Part shown: piece after piece, positions 34,949 through 44,326 of the stretch
Numbering within the stretch: position 1 is the stretch's first letter
Layout of the letters: every line of letters begins with the position of its first letter
From: Nostoc sp. MS1
Lineage (GTDB): Bacteria > Cyanobacteriota > Cyanobacteriia > Cyanobacteriales > Nostocaceae
DNA length: 64,000 nucleotides
Direction of reading: 5' to 3'
Assembly (NCBI RefSeq): GCF_019976755.1
Contig: NZ_AP023441.1
Span: 4,585,501 to 4,649,500 of the forward strand
Translations under genes and position numbers: made by a program
Notes under the pieces: generated by a model
Seen by the model: only the letters and a program-made list of their open reading frames with translations
The model's database searches: none
Told to the model about the DNA's origin: nothing

Positions 34949-36247
34949 TTAGATACTAGATAGAACCTCACGGGCAATGGCGATCGTTTGGTCAATATCT
35001 TCGTCAGTGTGAGCCAAAGATGTAAACCCAGCCTCAAATTGAGAAGGCGCTAAGTAAACACCATGCTCTAACATACCGCGATGGAACCGTCCAAACTTAG
35101 CAGTGTCAGATTTTTTGGCATCCTCATAATTATGAACGGGGCCAGAAGTGAAGAATAAGCCAAACATGGCGCTGATGTTACCACCACAAGCAGCATGACC
35201 AGTTTCTTGAGCTACTTGCAGTAAACCATCTGCTAACTTCTTAGTAATCCGCTCTAGGTAATCATAAGCACCAGGCTTTTGCAATAACTCCAGAGTTTTA
35301 ATCCCGGCTGTCATTGCTAGAGGATTACCAGAAAGAGTTCCAGCTTGGTATACAGGCCCGGCTGGTGCAATCATTGACATGATATCTCGACGACCGCCAT
35401 AAGCCCCCACAGGCAAGCCACCACCAATGACTTTACCCATAGTTGTCAAGTCAGGTGTAATGCCAAACTTTTCTTGAGCGCCACCGTAAGCAATGCGGAA
35501 ACCCGTCATCACTTCATCAAACACGAGTAAAGCACCATGCTCGTGAGTCAGTTCCCGCAAACCTTCTAAAAAGCCAGCATCAGGGGTGATAAACCCAGCA
35601 TTACCTACAACTGGCTCCAGAATTACACCAGCAATTTGATCGCGGTTTTCCTCAAACAAAGCCTTAACAGCTTCTAAGTCATTGTATGGGGCTGTGAGAG
35701 TGCTGCTAGTTGCAGACTTTGGTACACCTGGGGAATCAGGTAAACCTAGTGTAGCTACACCAGAGCCAGCTTTCACCAGGAACATATCAGCGTGTCCGTG
35801 GTAACAGCCTTCAAACTTGATGACTTTCTCCCGGCCAGTGAAAGCCCGCATCAACCGCAATACGGCCATACAAGCTTCTGTTCCTGAGTTGACAAATCTT
35901 ACCATTTCGATACTAGGAACAGCAGCAATCACCATTTCTGCCAACACATTTTCTAAATATGAAGGCGCACCGAAACTAGTACCTTTTTCCAAAGCTTCAT
36001 GCAACGCACTGATTACTTCGGGATGAGCATGACCGCAAATAGCCGGCCCCCATGTTCCCACGTAATCGATGTATTGGTTGCCATCAACATCCCAAATGTA
36101 TGCACCTTTTACACGGTCAAAGACGATGGGTTGACCGCCTACAGATTTAAAAGCGCGTACTGGAGAACTAACGCCACCCGGCATGAGATTTTGAGCAGCA
36201 GCAAAAATTTCTTGTGATTTGGTGGTTTTAATAGTCGTATTTACCAA
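34949..36247 (-). CDS. hemL: Glutamate-1-semialdehyde 2,1-aminomutase
   Basis: HemL is the second committed enzyme of tetrapyrrole synthesis (C5 pathway), making 5-aminolevulinate for chlorophyll, heme and bilins. The 432 residues contain the PLP-binding Lys272 in TTMGKVIGGGLPVGAYGG. The opening AAQNLMPGGVSSPVRAF and the conserved FVNSGTEACMA, KFEGCYHGH and FDEVMTGFR are also present. The start is a TTG at 36247, supported by AGGAGAG six bases upstream and by the alignment of the first domain; the next in-frame Met is 21 residues in. It stands alone in orientation. Confidence 0.95.
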   Translation of the reverse strand: MVNTTIKTTKSQEIFAAAQNLMPGGVSSPVRAFKSVGGQPIVFDRVKGAYIWDVDGNQYIDYVGTWGPAICGHAHPEVISALHEALEKGTSFGAPSYLENVLAEMVIAAVPSIEMVRFVNSGTEACMAVLRLMRAFTGREKVIKFEGCYHGHADMFLVKAGSGVATLGLPDSPGVPKSATSSTLTAPYNDLEAVKALFEENRDQIAGVILEPVVGNAGFITPDAGFLEGLRELTHEHGALLVFDEVMTGFRIAYGGAQEKFGITPDLTTMGKVIGGGLPVGAYGGRRDIMSMIAPAGPVYQAGTLSGNPLAMTAGIKTLELLQKPGAYDYLERITKKLADGLLQVAQETGHAACGGNISAMFGLFFTSGPVHNYEDAKKSDTAKFGRFHRGMLEHGVYLAPSQFEAGFTSLAHTDEDIDQTIAIAREVLSSI

Positions 36248-36357
36248 GGGTCTCTCCTAACAGTGGGCAACTAATCAAAAGCTCTATCTTGGGATAGGGT
36301 CAAAAATTGTCTAGAACTTCTATCGTATAAAATAAGCTGACCAAAAAAAATAACGAT

Positions 36358-36552
36358 ATGTTATACAAGTCCAACGAAGACTTGCCTTTAGAAATCCGCG
36401 CTCAACTGCCAGAAGAGCATTTAGACTTATACCGAGCCGCCTATAACTCGGCTATACACTGGTATGGTAACGTAGCAAAGGCCCATCATGTAGCCATGAG
36501 TGCGGTGAGAATGCAATCAGCAATGGGCAGAACTGCTGTTTTACAAGGATGA
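36358..36552 (+). CDS. ChaB-family small protein
   Basis: This 64-residue protein has the ChaB pattern: NEDLPLEIRAQLPEEHLDLY, then RAAYNSAIHWYG. ChaB of E. coli was proposed to modulate the ChaA antiporter, but its role is unsettled and no chaA is nearby. It is cytoplasmic and helical. It is transcribed away from hemL and lies 88 bases before hisIE on the same strand. Confidence 0.75.
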   Translation: MLYKSNEDLPLEIRAQLPEEHLDLYRAAYNSAIHWYGNVAKAHHVAMSAVRMQSAMGRTAVLQG

Positions 36553-36640
36553 GCCAATACAAGTGGCAAAATTCCTATCGGCTGTACTGTTCAGGATGGT
36601 ATCGTGAAACTACGAATCATTCTTATTCAATTTAGCTGGT

Positions 36641-37291
36641 ATGTCTTTCACCGATTCACTCACACCGCAAAATGTTATCCCCGTGGAAAAAATTCGCTAC
36701 GATGAACGGGGTCTAGTGCCAGCCATTGTGCAAGACTACTTGGATGGTACAGTCTTAATGATGGCGTGGATGAATCGAGAATCACTGCAAAAAACTATAG
36801 ATACAGGGGAAACATGGTTCTGGAGTCGATCCCGACAAGAGTTATGGCATAAAGGCGGGACTTCTGGACATACCCAAAAAATACAAAGCATTCGTTACGA
36901 TTGTGATAGTGATGCACTACTGATTGGTGTAGAGCAAGTTGGAGATATTGCTTGCCACACTGGAGAACGTAGTTGTTTCCATCAAGTGGAAGGAAAAATA
37001 GTCCCACCGCCAGGAGATACTTTGTCTCAGGTATTCCAAGTAATTTGCGATCGCCGAGATAACCCTGTAGAAACTTCCTACACCTGTAAGCTATTAGCAG
37101 GCGGTGATAACAGGATTTTGAAGAAGATAGGCGAGGAATCGGCTGAAGTCGTCATGGCATTTAAAGATGATGACCCACAAGCGATCGCAGGCGAAGTTGC
37201 AGATTTGCTATATCATACTTTGGTCGCTTTAGCCCACCATCAAGTAGATTTGAAGGATGTTTATAGGAAGTTGCAAGAACGGCGGAGGTAG
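36641..37291 (+). CDS. hisIE: Bifunctional phosphoribosyl-AMP cyclohydrolase / phosphoribosyl-ATP pyrophosphatase
   Basis: This 216-residue HisIE fusion catalyses steps two and three of histidine synthesis. The HisI half (about 1-118) has MMAWMNRESLQKTIDTGETW, FWSRSRQELWHKGGTSGHTQ and the zinc/catalytic pattern CDSDALLIGVEQ, then ACHTGERSCF. The HisE half (about 122-216) has SYTCKLLAGGDNRILKKIGE, ESAEVVMAFKDDD and EVADLLYHTLVAL. The fusion and length are normal for the family. No other his genes are adjacent, as is usual in cyanobacteria. Confidence 0.95.
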   Translation: MSFTDSLTPQNVIPVEKIRYDERGLVPAIVQDYLDGTVLMMAWMNRESLQKTIDTGETWFWSRSRQELWHKGGTSGHTQKIQSIRYDCDSDALLIGVEQVGDIACHTGERSCFHQVEGKIVPPPGDTLSQVFQVICDRRDNPVETSYTCKLLAGGDNRILKKIGEESAEVVMAFKDDDPQAIAGEVADLLYHTLVALAHHQVDLKDVYRKLQERRR

Positions 37292-37393
37292 GGATTGGAG
37301 GAGATGAGGGAGTAGGGGGAGATGGGAAATTTATTACTTAGCACTCATCACTACATCACGCGCTAAACGCACCGCTACCGCTAACAGCACTCA

Positions 37394-38680
37394 CTACTCC
37401 CCACTCCCCACTCCCAACTCCCCACTTCCTAAAACCCTACCAAGGAGTTGCAAGATAGTAATGGCGATCGCTACGCTGAAGACGAAGCCTAGCCAGAGAT
37501 TTTGGGCGATAATTTGGGGTTGGTCTAATGCCCAGCCGCCTAAAGGGGAACCGATAAATGAACCAGCAGCCCAGCAAAGGGAGTTAATGGAAAAATATAC
37601 GCCGCGTTGGGATTCTGGGGCTAAATCGGTGACTAGAGAGGCAGCAGAGGGGGTGTATGCAACGTTTGCTATGGCGAATATACTCAAGGCTAAAGTTGCC
37701 CAAATCAACTGATGCGATGAGGTGGTGCTGGTAATCCAAACTAGGCTAAAGCCAATAGCCCAAAGTACAGCAGAGATTGTCAGCGCTAAGGTGTGGGAAA
37801 AGCGTTTAAGAAGACTGGTAACGGGCATCTGCCATATAATTGCCATGACAAGATGCCAAGCAAACAAGGTGCTGATTGTACTTTCATTGAAGCCTTGCAT
37901 AGTTTCACCCACTTGGAAAGAGTTTTTGAAGTAGAGGGGGAGAATACTATGTATTTGCGAAATATAAATGGTGAAGAAGATATTGACTGCTATATATGTG
38001 AGGAAAATGCGATCGCTTAATGCCCCAAACCAAGCAGTAAGCTGTTGTGGTTTTTGTTCTGGCTGAGTTGGCGGTGAGTCGGGTTCTGTGATGGCGAAAT
38101 AAGCCACTACGAAGAACACAGCAAAAGAAATGGCATCAATGACAAATAACCAACGGTAATTTTGGGTAATTGTAACTAATATTCCTGCCAATACTAAACC
38201 TATAGCTAATCCCAAATGATCAGCTAGTCGAGTTAGTGCAAAAGCCTCTCGACGATGTTCTACTTGGCTATTGTCAGCAATTATCGCTTCTGTTGCTGGC
38301 CAATAAAAACCGATGCCTAAACCATGAATTAAACTACCAATTACCAAAGTAGCAAAATTACTAGTGGTCGCTAAAACTAAAGACCCCATTGCCGAGATTG
38401 CCATTGCTAACAACAAGGTGCGGCGACGACCCCAACCCACAGTATCAGTAAGAGTACCACCCAAAACTCTTCCCAAAAAGCCAGAGGTAGCGGCGCTTGC
38501 CAAACCAATACCCACAGATGTGGCAGATAGACCCACTTGGTTAACAAAGAAGATGGGGGCGTAAAATGCTGTAAAACCTGACCCAACTTCAGATAAGAAT
38601 CGGGCGATCGCCAAAACCCAAATTTGAGGATGTATCGCAGATAACCATGTTACTAACGGGGATGGCAAGGCAAGTTTCAT
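37394..38680 (-). CDS. Major facilitator superfamily transporter
   Basis: This 428-residue inner-membrane protein has about 12 predicted helices. The MFS loop 2-3 signature appears as GFLGRVLGGTLTDTVGWGRR. The second half repeats the fold after a cytoplasmic loop at about 200-225 (EPDSPPTQPEQKPQQ). Subfamily looks like a drug/sugar-type exporter; the substrate is unknown. ATG 38680 is preferred to a TTG at 38698. The C-terminal residues run into a low-complexity repeat tract (ELGVGSGE), so the stop may have been moved by repeat growth. Confidence 0.8.
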   Translation of the reverse strand: MKLALPSPLVTWLSAIHPQIWVLAIARFLSEVGSGFTAFYAPIFFVNQVGLSATSVGIGLASAATSGFLGRVLGGTLTDTVGWGRRRTLLLAMAISAMGSLVLATTSNFATLVIGSLIHGLGIGFYWPATEAIIADNSQVEHRREAFALTRLADHLGLAIGLVLAGILVTITQNYRWLFVIDAISFAVFFVVAYFAITEPDSPPTQPEQKPQQLTAWFGALSDRIFLTYIAVNIFFTIYISQIHSILPLYFKNSFQVGETMQGFNESTISTLFAWHLVMAIIWQMPVTSLLKRFSHTLALTISAVLWAIGFSLVWITSTTSSHQLIWATLALSIFAIANVAYTPSAASLVTDLAPESQRGVYFSINSLCWAAGSFIGSPLGGWALDQPQIIAQNLWLGFVFSVAIAITILQLLGRVLGSGELGVGSGE

Positions 38681-38746
38681 GGGATTAATTGTTATCAAAA
38701 GATAATGTTTTTGTAATTCTTATCATTTGGTGGGATTTTCCTCACC

Positions 38747-38799
38747 GATTCCACAAGATTTCCACAGGAATTTTAGCAGTTTTCCACAGCCTCTCCACG
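38747..38799. other. Cluster of DnaA-box-like sequences
   Basis: GATTCCACA (38747-38755), ATTTCCACA (38758-38766), TTTTCCACA (38780-38788) and CTCTCCACG (38791-38799) lie in the same direction within 53 bases. TTTTCCACA is the usual cyanobacterial DnaA box. No dnaA, dnaN or other replication gene is near, so origin function is not supported. DnaA titration or promoter control is possible. Confidence 0.4.
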
Positions 38800-39123
38800 A
38801 GGCAATAGGCTGTTGCCGTCTTACTGGGGATTTTCTATTTGGGTAAACAAGAATCAGTAAGGGCTGAGTTTTTGTTAAGTAATGTAACAATAATAGGCTT
38901 ATAATCCTGATTCTTACGTCCGAGTCTGTTTTTTATACAATCGTTTTTAACAATTCGCAGCATTGACAAACCCACCCCCTGATACCGCACAATAATTCGA
39001 CCTGGGTTTATAGTTTGTTGGTTGAAATCAAAATTCCACAGCTATGTATGTCCGATTATTATCGGCATCTAGTTGACTACAAATAATCTATCCCCTTGAC
39101 TGAGCTTACAGAAGGAAAATGTT

Positions 39124-39321
39124 ATGAACTCAACAGTCAGTATTTTTACTGAAATACCTGAAACTCTGCACGAATCTCTAAAAAATTACTTAGAAACACA
39201 TCCCGATTGGGATCAAAATCGTGTATTGACCGCAGCGTTATCATTATTTTTACTGCAAAACGGAGATAGCGATCGCCGTGCTGCCCGTGTGTACTTAGAA
39301 ACTTTATTTCACCACTGCTAA
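39124..39321 (+). CDS. DUF2811 small protein
   Basis: This 65-residue protein has the pattern of the cyanobacterial DUF2811 family: SIFTEIPETLHESLKNYLET, HPDWDQNRVLTAALSLFLLQ, then a short acidic/basic tail. It looks like a ribbon-helix-helix-sized domain, but function is unknown. AAGGA (39112-39116) precedes the ATG at seven bases. A GTAGGT hairpin lies 100 bases downstream. Confidence 0.75.
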   Translation: MNSTVSIFTEIPETLHESLKNYLETHPDWDQNRVLTAALSLFLLQNGDSDRRAARVYLETLFHHC

Positions 39322-39419
39322 AGAGAAATGTTCCGTACCGATTTGCCACAAATAGCTAATGTACCAGTCATGCTCAAGTGCTGGTACGCACGGTACTCTC
39401 CCCACCTAATTCGCTCTAT

Positions 39420-39443
39420 GTAGGTGGGCATTGCCCAACCTAC
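39420..39443. terminator. GTAGGTGGGC hairpin repeat
   Basis: GTAGGTGGGC (39420-39429) pairs with GCCCAACCTAC (39433-39443) with one bulged base and a 3-base loop. It lies between convergent genes, so a shared transcript end is likely. Similar hairpins are widespread in cyanobacterial intergenic DNA. Confidence 0.5.
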
Positions 39444-39638
39444 CTATACTTAAATACTTGGTAAATGCCCATAAAAATATCGCTCATGTACTAAATTGAC
39501 TGCAAGTCTTTGAGCGATTTGACTAATTTTATTTTTTATTTGCATACAATAAATAATTAGTCAAGGTTGAGATGCTGATTTCGGCACAACCTAGACTAGA
39601 CCCTCAAGGGTATGAAAATCATTCTGTCTTAGCCTTAC

Positions 39639-40349
39639 TCAAGCATTGGCTTCTACTTGGCTAGGGCATTCAAATTTATACCCTACACCCCGCACAGTCT
39701 GAATTAATGCTGGTTGGCTAGCATCTATTTCAATTTTCTTGCGGATTTGACCGATATGTACATCAACAACTCGTTGATCGCCAACATATTCATAGTCCCA
39801 TACCTCCTGAATTAGTTCGGCTCGTCGCCATACTCGACCAGGATGACTGGCTAAGAAATGTAACAGGTCAAATTCTAAAGCAGTTAAGGGTACAGGTTGG
39901 CTATTCAATGTCACCTCACGCCGTACAGGATCAATCATCAGTTTTTCAAACGATAAGCGTTTTTGTTCTGCGGGATTGATAACGCGCTGTCTTCTTAAAA
40001 TTGCTCCGACTCTGACTTCTAATTCTCCCAGACCGAAGGGTTTGGTGAGATAGTCATCAGCACCTTTAGCAAAGCCGCGAATCTTGTCAGCTTCATCCGC
40101 ACGGCTAGTCAGCATCAGAACAAAAACACCATTACGGCTTTGCATTTCTTGGCAGAGGTTAAACCCAATCACATCTGGTAAGTTGACATCCAAAATTACC
40201 AAATCTGGGTTAAATTGCTCGAATAGAGACAAGGCTGTCTTTCCGTCTTCGGCAGCCTCTACCTGATAGTTTTGTTTTATTAAAAAGCGTTGGATTAAAT
40301 TCCGAACCGCAGGGTCGTCATCCACTACAAGAATCTTGGCAGGAGCCAT
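39639..40349 (-). CDS. OmpR/PhoB-type response regulator
   Basis: This 236-residue regulator starts at ATG 40349 (MAPAKILVVDDD). The receiver domain (1-120) has Asp10-12, phosphoacceptor Asp54 in LVILDVNLPD, Thr in MLTSR and the KPF lysine. The winged-helix DNA-binding domain (about 135-230) has LTALEFDLLHFLASHPGRVW, SxAELIQEVW-like and RVVDVHIGQIRKKIE, then TVRGVGYKF. It would bind direct-repeat promoters upon phosphorylation. No kinase gene is adjacent. The subfamily (RpaA/RpaB/ManR-like) cannot be fixed by reading. Confidence 0.88.
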   Translation of the reverse strand: MAPAKILVVDDDPAVRNLIQRFLIKQNYQVEAAEDGKTALSLFEQFNPDLVILDVNLPDVIGFNLCQEMQSRNGVFVLMLTSRADEADKIRGFAKGADDYLTKPFGLGELEVRVGAILRRQRVINPAEQKRLSFEKLMIDPVRREVTLNSQPVPLTALEFDLLHFLASHPGRVWRRAELIQEVWDYEYVGDQRVVDVHIGQIRKKIEIDASQPALIQTVRGVGYKFECPSQVEANA

Positions 40350-41025
40350 GACCATCTCTTTGCACAAAAATTATAAGATTAACAGCAGTATGGCGTAAAA
40401 ACGCAGTTCCCATTCGGGATTTTTGAAAAAGTATAACAACCAGGAGTAAATCCCTTGATGATCCACATAATAGTGGAATCACAATACATAATAACCGCAC
40501 CAGGAAGACTTTAGTAATTGTTCCTACATTTATATGTAGGGATTATAATTATCAACTTGATGTTCCGTTATTTCAGGGATTACGCCACGGCAGTTTTTTA
40601 ACTAACGAGCGTATTTGCTTCTCAAGTTTAGTCTAAATTTAAAACTTTTCAATTTTAAATCTTTACCTGAATTGAGACTACTACCTAATTTACTCGCTCA
40701 AAGGTGAAAATGTCTTTAGGGTACTGTAAATTGCCAAACCTGGAAGATAAAAGTTATTTTTTTCATAAAATAGCTCTTAAGTATCCTTAGCTTAAATTCT
40801 AGAGTAGAGCCAGAATTAATCAACGACATGGGGGGATACACGGAGTTATAGCTATATGTTAAAGTTGCTATAGTTAAAATTTAAGGCTTAATCTAACTAA
40901 CCCGTGTTAATATCCTGGTAGGGCATAAAATGCGGTCGGTACTTTTGTATTCGATCAAAATAAAACCTAAAATAGTTTCCTTAGATTAAAGTCTGCCCCC
41001 GACTAAGGCTGAAGTATAAACTCCC
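40350..41025. other. Divergent promoter region with a CCTACAT palindrome
   Basis: This is 676 AT-rich bases between a response regulator (minus) and the CPP1-like gene (plus). At 40523-40540, CCTACAT and ATGTAGG form a perfect inverted repeat with a 4-base centre, possibly a protein-binding site. No gene was recognised. Confidence 0.45.
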
Positions 41026-41652
41026 ATGAGCGATCAAAGTCCCTACGAAAAACTTGGGGTATCGGAAGATGCTAGCTTTGATGAAATTCAGGACGCTCGC
41101 AATCGCCTATTTGAAAAATATAGTGGCGATAGCAAGAGTGTAGAAATCATTGAAGCTGCTTACGATGCAATATTAATGGATCGTTTAAGGATGCGCCAAG
41201 AAGGTAAAATCAAGGTTCCTGAACGTATCCGCTTTCCAGAATTGAGAGTGCAATCGCCTCCTAAAGAAAACATCAAGCCCCGTGAGCAGTCGCCTGCATG
41301 GCTGCAAAAAATTTTGGATCAGCCTTCAGGGACAGATGTGCTTTTACCAGGGGCTTGGTTTTTGGGTTTGAGCGCTATTAGCGTTTTTTACCCAGCAGCA
41401 GGCGATCAGGTTTTGCAGTTGACGTTGGTATTTGGGGTAGTAGTTAGTATTTTCTTTCTTAATCGTAAAGAAGGTAGATTTGGTCGAGCAGTGTTGTTTA
41501 CTCTGGTAGGTCTAATCATCGGCTTAATTAGCGGTGGATTAATCGCCAGCTTGCTCTTACCGCAAATCCCCGCTCTCACACTCACCGCAAACCAGTTATC
41601 GACTGTACTAACTTTTATATTGTTGTGGTTGGTTAGCAGTTTTTTACGTTAG
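41026..41652 (+). CDS. CPP1-like membrane protein with J-like domain
   Basis: This 208-residue protein begins with a truncated J-like domain (SPYEKLGVSEDASFDEIQDA, about 1-65) without the HPD motif. A linker and three or four transmembrane helices (about 105-208) follow. This is the layout of plant CPP1, the chaperone-like protein that stabilises protochlorophyllide oxidoreductase, and of its cyanobacterial homologues (DUF3353). A role in chlorophyll synthesis or thylakoid import is inferred from the family. A clear terminator follows at 41802. Confidence 0.82.
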   Translation: MSDQSPYEKLGVSEDASFDEIQDARNRLFEKYSGDSKSVEIIEAAYDAILMDRLRMRQEGKIKVPERIRFPELRVQSPPKENIKPREQSPAWLQKILDQPSGTDVLLPGAWFLGLSAISVFYPAAGDQVLQLTLVFGVVVSIFFLNRKEGRFGRAVLFTLVGLIIGLISGGLIASLLLPQIPALTLTANQLSTVLTFILLWLVSSFLR

Positions 41653-41801
41653 GTCAACCAATTTTAGATTTTAGATTTGCGATTTTGGATCAACCCCGAC
41701 CACGTTAGCGTAGCGGGACAAAGTACGGGTACGAAAAATCCAAAATCCACAAGGTTGATTTAAGTTTAAAAGCAATACAACTAAAATATGAAGAAATTTA
41801 G

Positions 41802-41828
41802 CCCCTACCTATCGAGGAAGGGGTTTTT
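41802..41828 (+). terminator. Rho-independent terminator
   Basis: CCCCTACCT (41802-41810) and AGGAAGGGG (41815-41823) form a stem with one A-A mismatch and an ATCG loop, followed by five T. It is placed to end the CPP1-like transcript about 150 bases after its stop codon. Confidence 0.8.
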
Positions 41829-41856
41829 AGTTTAGTCAATAGTCAATAGTCAACAG

Positions 41857-42573
41857 CTATCTGATGGCAACAGATGACACAGGCACAGATGTTTTTGATT
41901 GGAAGATGATGTCTACAGCTGTACTCAAGTTTGGCACGATTAAATCTGGTTGATATAGTTTTAGTTGAGTGCGATCGCGGATACCTGATTCGACAGCAAT
42001 CATTTTAATACCATGCCTTTTGGCTGCGGTAATATCCGCTTCAGTGTCTCCCACCATCCAAGTATCGGCTGCGGGTGGTAACTCTGCCAATGCTCTCTTC
42101 ATTAACAAAGGCTTATCGTCAATATCGCGGGTTTTTATGTAGTCGTTGCTGAGACAATAACAACGATTTTCTGGAAAGAACTTTCCTAAATCATACCGTT
42201 CAAAAGCATAGTCTAACTCCCAAACGCGGCGCATTGTCATGACAACTAAATCAATCCCAGCTTGTTGCACTTTTGTCAACACATCCAACGCGCCGGGGAT
42301 GGGTTTGTCGTACTGGAAATAAGGTTCGGTATGTACTGTTTTACGCCGCAATTGGGAAAATTCTTGTGCTTGAGCTTCATCTAAACCAGAACGGAGGGCG
42401 ATGTCTCTTTCGGGAAGATGCGATCGCTTCATTTGCCAAAATTCTGCTTTAGATAGTTGCCGTACTGGCTGGCCTGGACGTTTGGTCTTTTCTAAGCAGA
42501 ATAGGTACACCTGGTAGTACCTTTCTGAAACATCCATAATCGGCCCGTCAAAGTCAGTAATCAGTCTCAGCAT
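41857..42573 (-). CDS. HAD-superfamily hydrolase
   Basis: This is a 238-residue HAD phosphatase. Motif I is TDFDGPIMD, with Asp7 as nucleophile and Asp9 as acid/base, and with Pro in place of the usual Thr/Val. A helical cap lies at about 15-90. Motif II is VVMTMRR, the motif III Lys is in DDKPLLMKRAL, and motif IV is WMVGDTEADITAAK. It is probably a phosphoglycolate-phosphatase-like enzyme, or one acting on a nucleotide or sugar phosphate. Substrate unknown. It is free-standing, convergent with the CPP1-like gene. Confidence 0.82.
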   Translation of the reverse strand: MLRLITDFDGPIMDVSERYYQVYLFCLEKTKRPGQPVRQLSKAEFWQMKRSHLPERDIALRSGLDEAQAQEFSQLRRKTVHTEPYFQYDKPIPGALDVLTKVQQAGIDLVVMTMRRVWELDYAFERYDLGKFFPENRCYCLSNDYIKTRDIDDKPLLMKRALAELPPAADTWMVGDTEADITAAKRHGIKMIAVESGIRDRTQLKLYQPDLIVPNLSTAVDIIFQSKTSVPVSSVAIR

Positions 42574-42828
42574 CGCGCAACTAAATATTAATTATTATTA
42601 ATATTATTTTACCTCTTGTGATGAACCGAAATCTGACTACAAAGAAATAAAAGTAATAAGTCATTAATAATTAACTATTAAGAAATGCCTATACCTTGAG
42701 GATTTAGTTCTGTGTCTTTCTAAGAACTTAAGTTCTGACTACAAACCTGTACAAGCCTTATGGTAGGTTTAAGTTACATTTATATATTGCGAAATATTAC
42801 TTTACCCTCATGACTGGAGAGCATCACC

Positions 42829-43470
42829 TTGGGAATAGAACTACGCAGTTTCGTATTTCTCGACAGCCTGCAACCACAACACGCAGCCTATATAGGAACA
42901 GTAGCCCAAGGTTTCTTGCCATTACCTGGAGATACATCATTGTGGATTGAAATCTCACCGGGTATCGAGATTAATAAAATTACCGATATAGCCCTCAAAG
43001 CGGCTTCTGTCCGCCCTGGAGTGCAAGTAGTTGAGAGGTTATATGGTCTATTGGAAGTACATTCAGGCTCTCAAGGAGAAACGAGGGCTGCTGGTCAAGC
43101 AATTTTGGCAGCGCTAGGAGTCAAACGAGAGGAATGTCTCAAACCCCGCGTTGTTTCTAGTCAGATTATCCGCAATATAGACGCTTACCAAACCCAACTA
43201 ATCAACCGGACAAGGCGAGGACAGCTATTACTAGCAGGGCAAACTCTATACGTGTTAGAAGTTGAGCCTGCCGCTTATGCGGCCTTAGCAGCTAACGAAG
43301 CCGAGAAAGCAGCCTCAATCAACATTTTAGAAGTTCAGGCTGTAGGTAGCTTCGGCAGATTGTACTTAGGTGGGCAAGAAAGAGATATTCTTGCGGGTGC
43401 GGCGGGAGCGCGAGCAGCCATAGAGAGTGTAGCCGGACGGAGTAATTCTCCGTTTGGTCGCCAGGAATAA
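42829..43470 (+). CDS. ccmP: Carboxysome tandem-BMC shell protein CcmP
   Basis: This 213-residue protein has two fused bacterial microcompartment domains (about 1-100 and 105-205), the length and sequence of CcmP. It forms double-layered pseudohexameric trimers with a large gated pore in the beta-carboxysome shell. Diagnostic stretches are GDTSLWIEISPGIEINKITD, KPRVVSSQIIRNIDAYQTQL and VEPAAYAALAANEAEKAA. The start is a TTG at 42829, set by GGAG (42816-42819) nine bases upstream; the nearby ATG at 42810 is out of frame. The pentapeptide gene follows 10 bases after the stop. Other ccm genes are elsewhere. Confidence 0.93.
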   Translation: MGIELRSFVFLDSLQPQHAAYIGTVAQGFLPLPGDTSLWIEISPGIEINKITDIALKAASVRPGVQVVERLYGLLEVHSGSQGETRAAGQAILAALGVKREECLKPRVVSSQIIRNIDAYQTQLINRTRRGQLLLAGQTLYVLEVEPAAYAALAANEAEKAASINILEVQAVGSFGRLYLGGQERDILAGAAGARAAIESVAGRSNSPFGRQE

Positions 43471-43480
43471 AGGAGAGACA

Positions 43481-44287
43481 ATGGCAAATTCAGAGCATCT
43501 AGCTTTATTACAAGCTGGTGCAGTGAGATGGACGGAGTGGAGACAAACAAATCCGCAAATTGCACCAGACCTCAGCACCGCTAACTTACAACAAAATAAT
43601 CTCAGAGGTGCAAACCTCCAAGGGGCTAACTTGAGTCGGGTAGATTTAAGCTATGCTTTGCTTGTACGCGCTAACCTTAGTCGTGCTGACTTAAGTAGTG
43701 CGAATCTACATCAAGCTAAACTTAGTGATGCTAACCTCAGTTCAGCTAATTTTAGTGTGGCTAACTTGAGCCAAGCTGTGCTGATACAGGCAGATTTGAG
43801 CCATGTTAATCTGATTGGTTCTGATTTGAGTGGAGCAAAACTCAGAGGCGCTATTTTGGCAAAAGCAAACTTGATTGGTACTGACTTGAGCGGTGCTGAT
43901 TTGAGAGATGCTGATTTAGGTGAAGGAAAACTCATTCGCTCTAATCTCAGTTTTGCCAATCTTATTTCTGCACATCTGAGTACGGCTGATTTCAGCGAGG
44001 CGAATTTATATGAAGCAGAAATTATAGGCGCTTATCTCTACAAAGCCAACTTCTACAAAGCTAATTTACATAAAGCTCATTTAGGTAGTGCATACCTATT
44101 TCGAGCTAACTTAACCGAAGCTGACTTGAGAGGCGCTGACCTATCATGGGCTAACCTTGTCAACGCTAATTTAGGAGGGGCTAATCTAAGTGGCGCTAAC
44201 CTCAGAGGTGCTAAATTAAACGGTGCTAACCTCAATGGAGCGAATCTTCAAGATGCGATTATGCCTAGTTTAGAAGTATGCAAATGA
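43481..44287 (+). CDS. Pentapeptide-repeat protein in operon with ccmP
   Basis: This 268-residue protein has a short N-terminal helix region (1-32) followed by about 45 pentapeptide repeats (A-D/N-L-x-x) to residue 262, predicting one uninterrupted right-handed quadrilateral beta-helix of about 11 coils. A strong AAAGGAGAG overlaps the ccmP stop and sets the ATG at 43481, so it is co-translated with the shell protein. No signal peptide. A carboxysome-related role follows from the operon only. Pentapeptide proteins are numerous in these genomes. Confidence 0.85.
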   Translation: MANSEHLALLQAGAVRWTEWRQTNPQIAPDLSTANLQQNNLRGANLQGANLSRVDLSYALLVRANLSRADLSSANLHQAKLSDANLSSANFSVANLSQAVLIQADLSHVNLIGSDLSGAKLRGAILAKANLIGTDLSGADLRDADLGEGKLIRSNLSFANLISAHLSTADFSEANLYEAEIIGAYLYKANFYKANLHKAHLGSAYLFRANLTEADLRGADLSWANLVNANLGGANLSGANLRGAKLNGANLNGANLQDAIMPSLEVCK

Positions 44288-44326
44288 GTTAAATTTTGAT
44301 GAAAATAGAAAAGAGTTTCTCCAATT

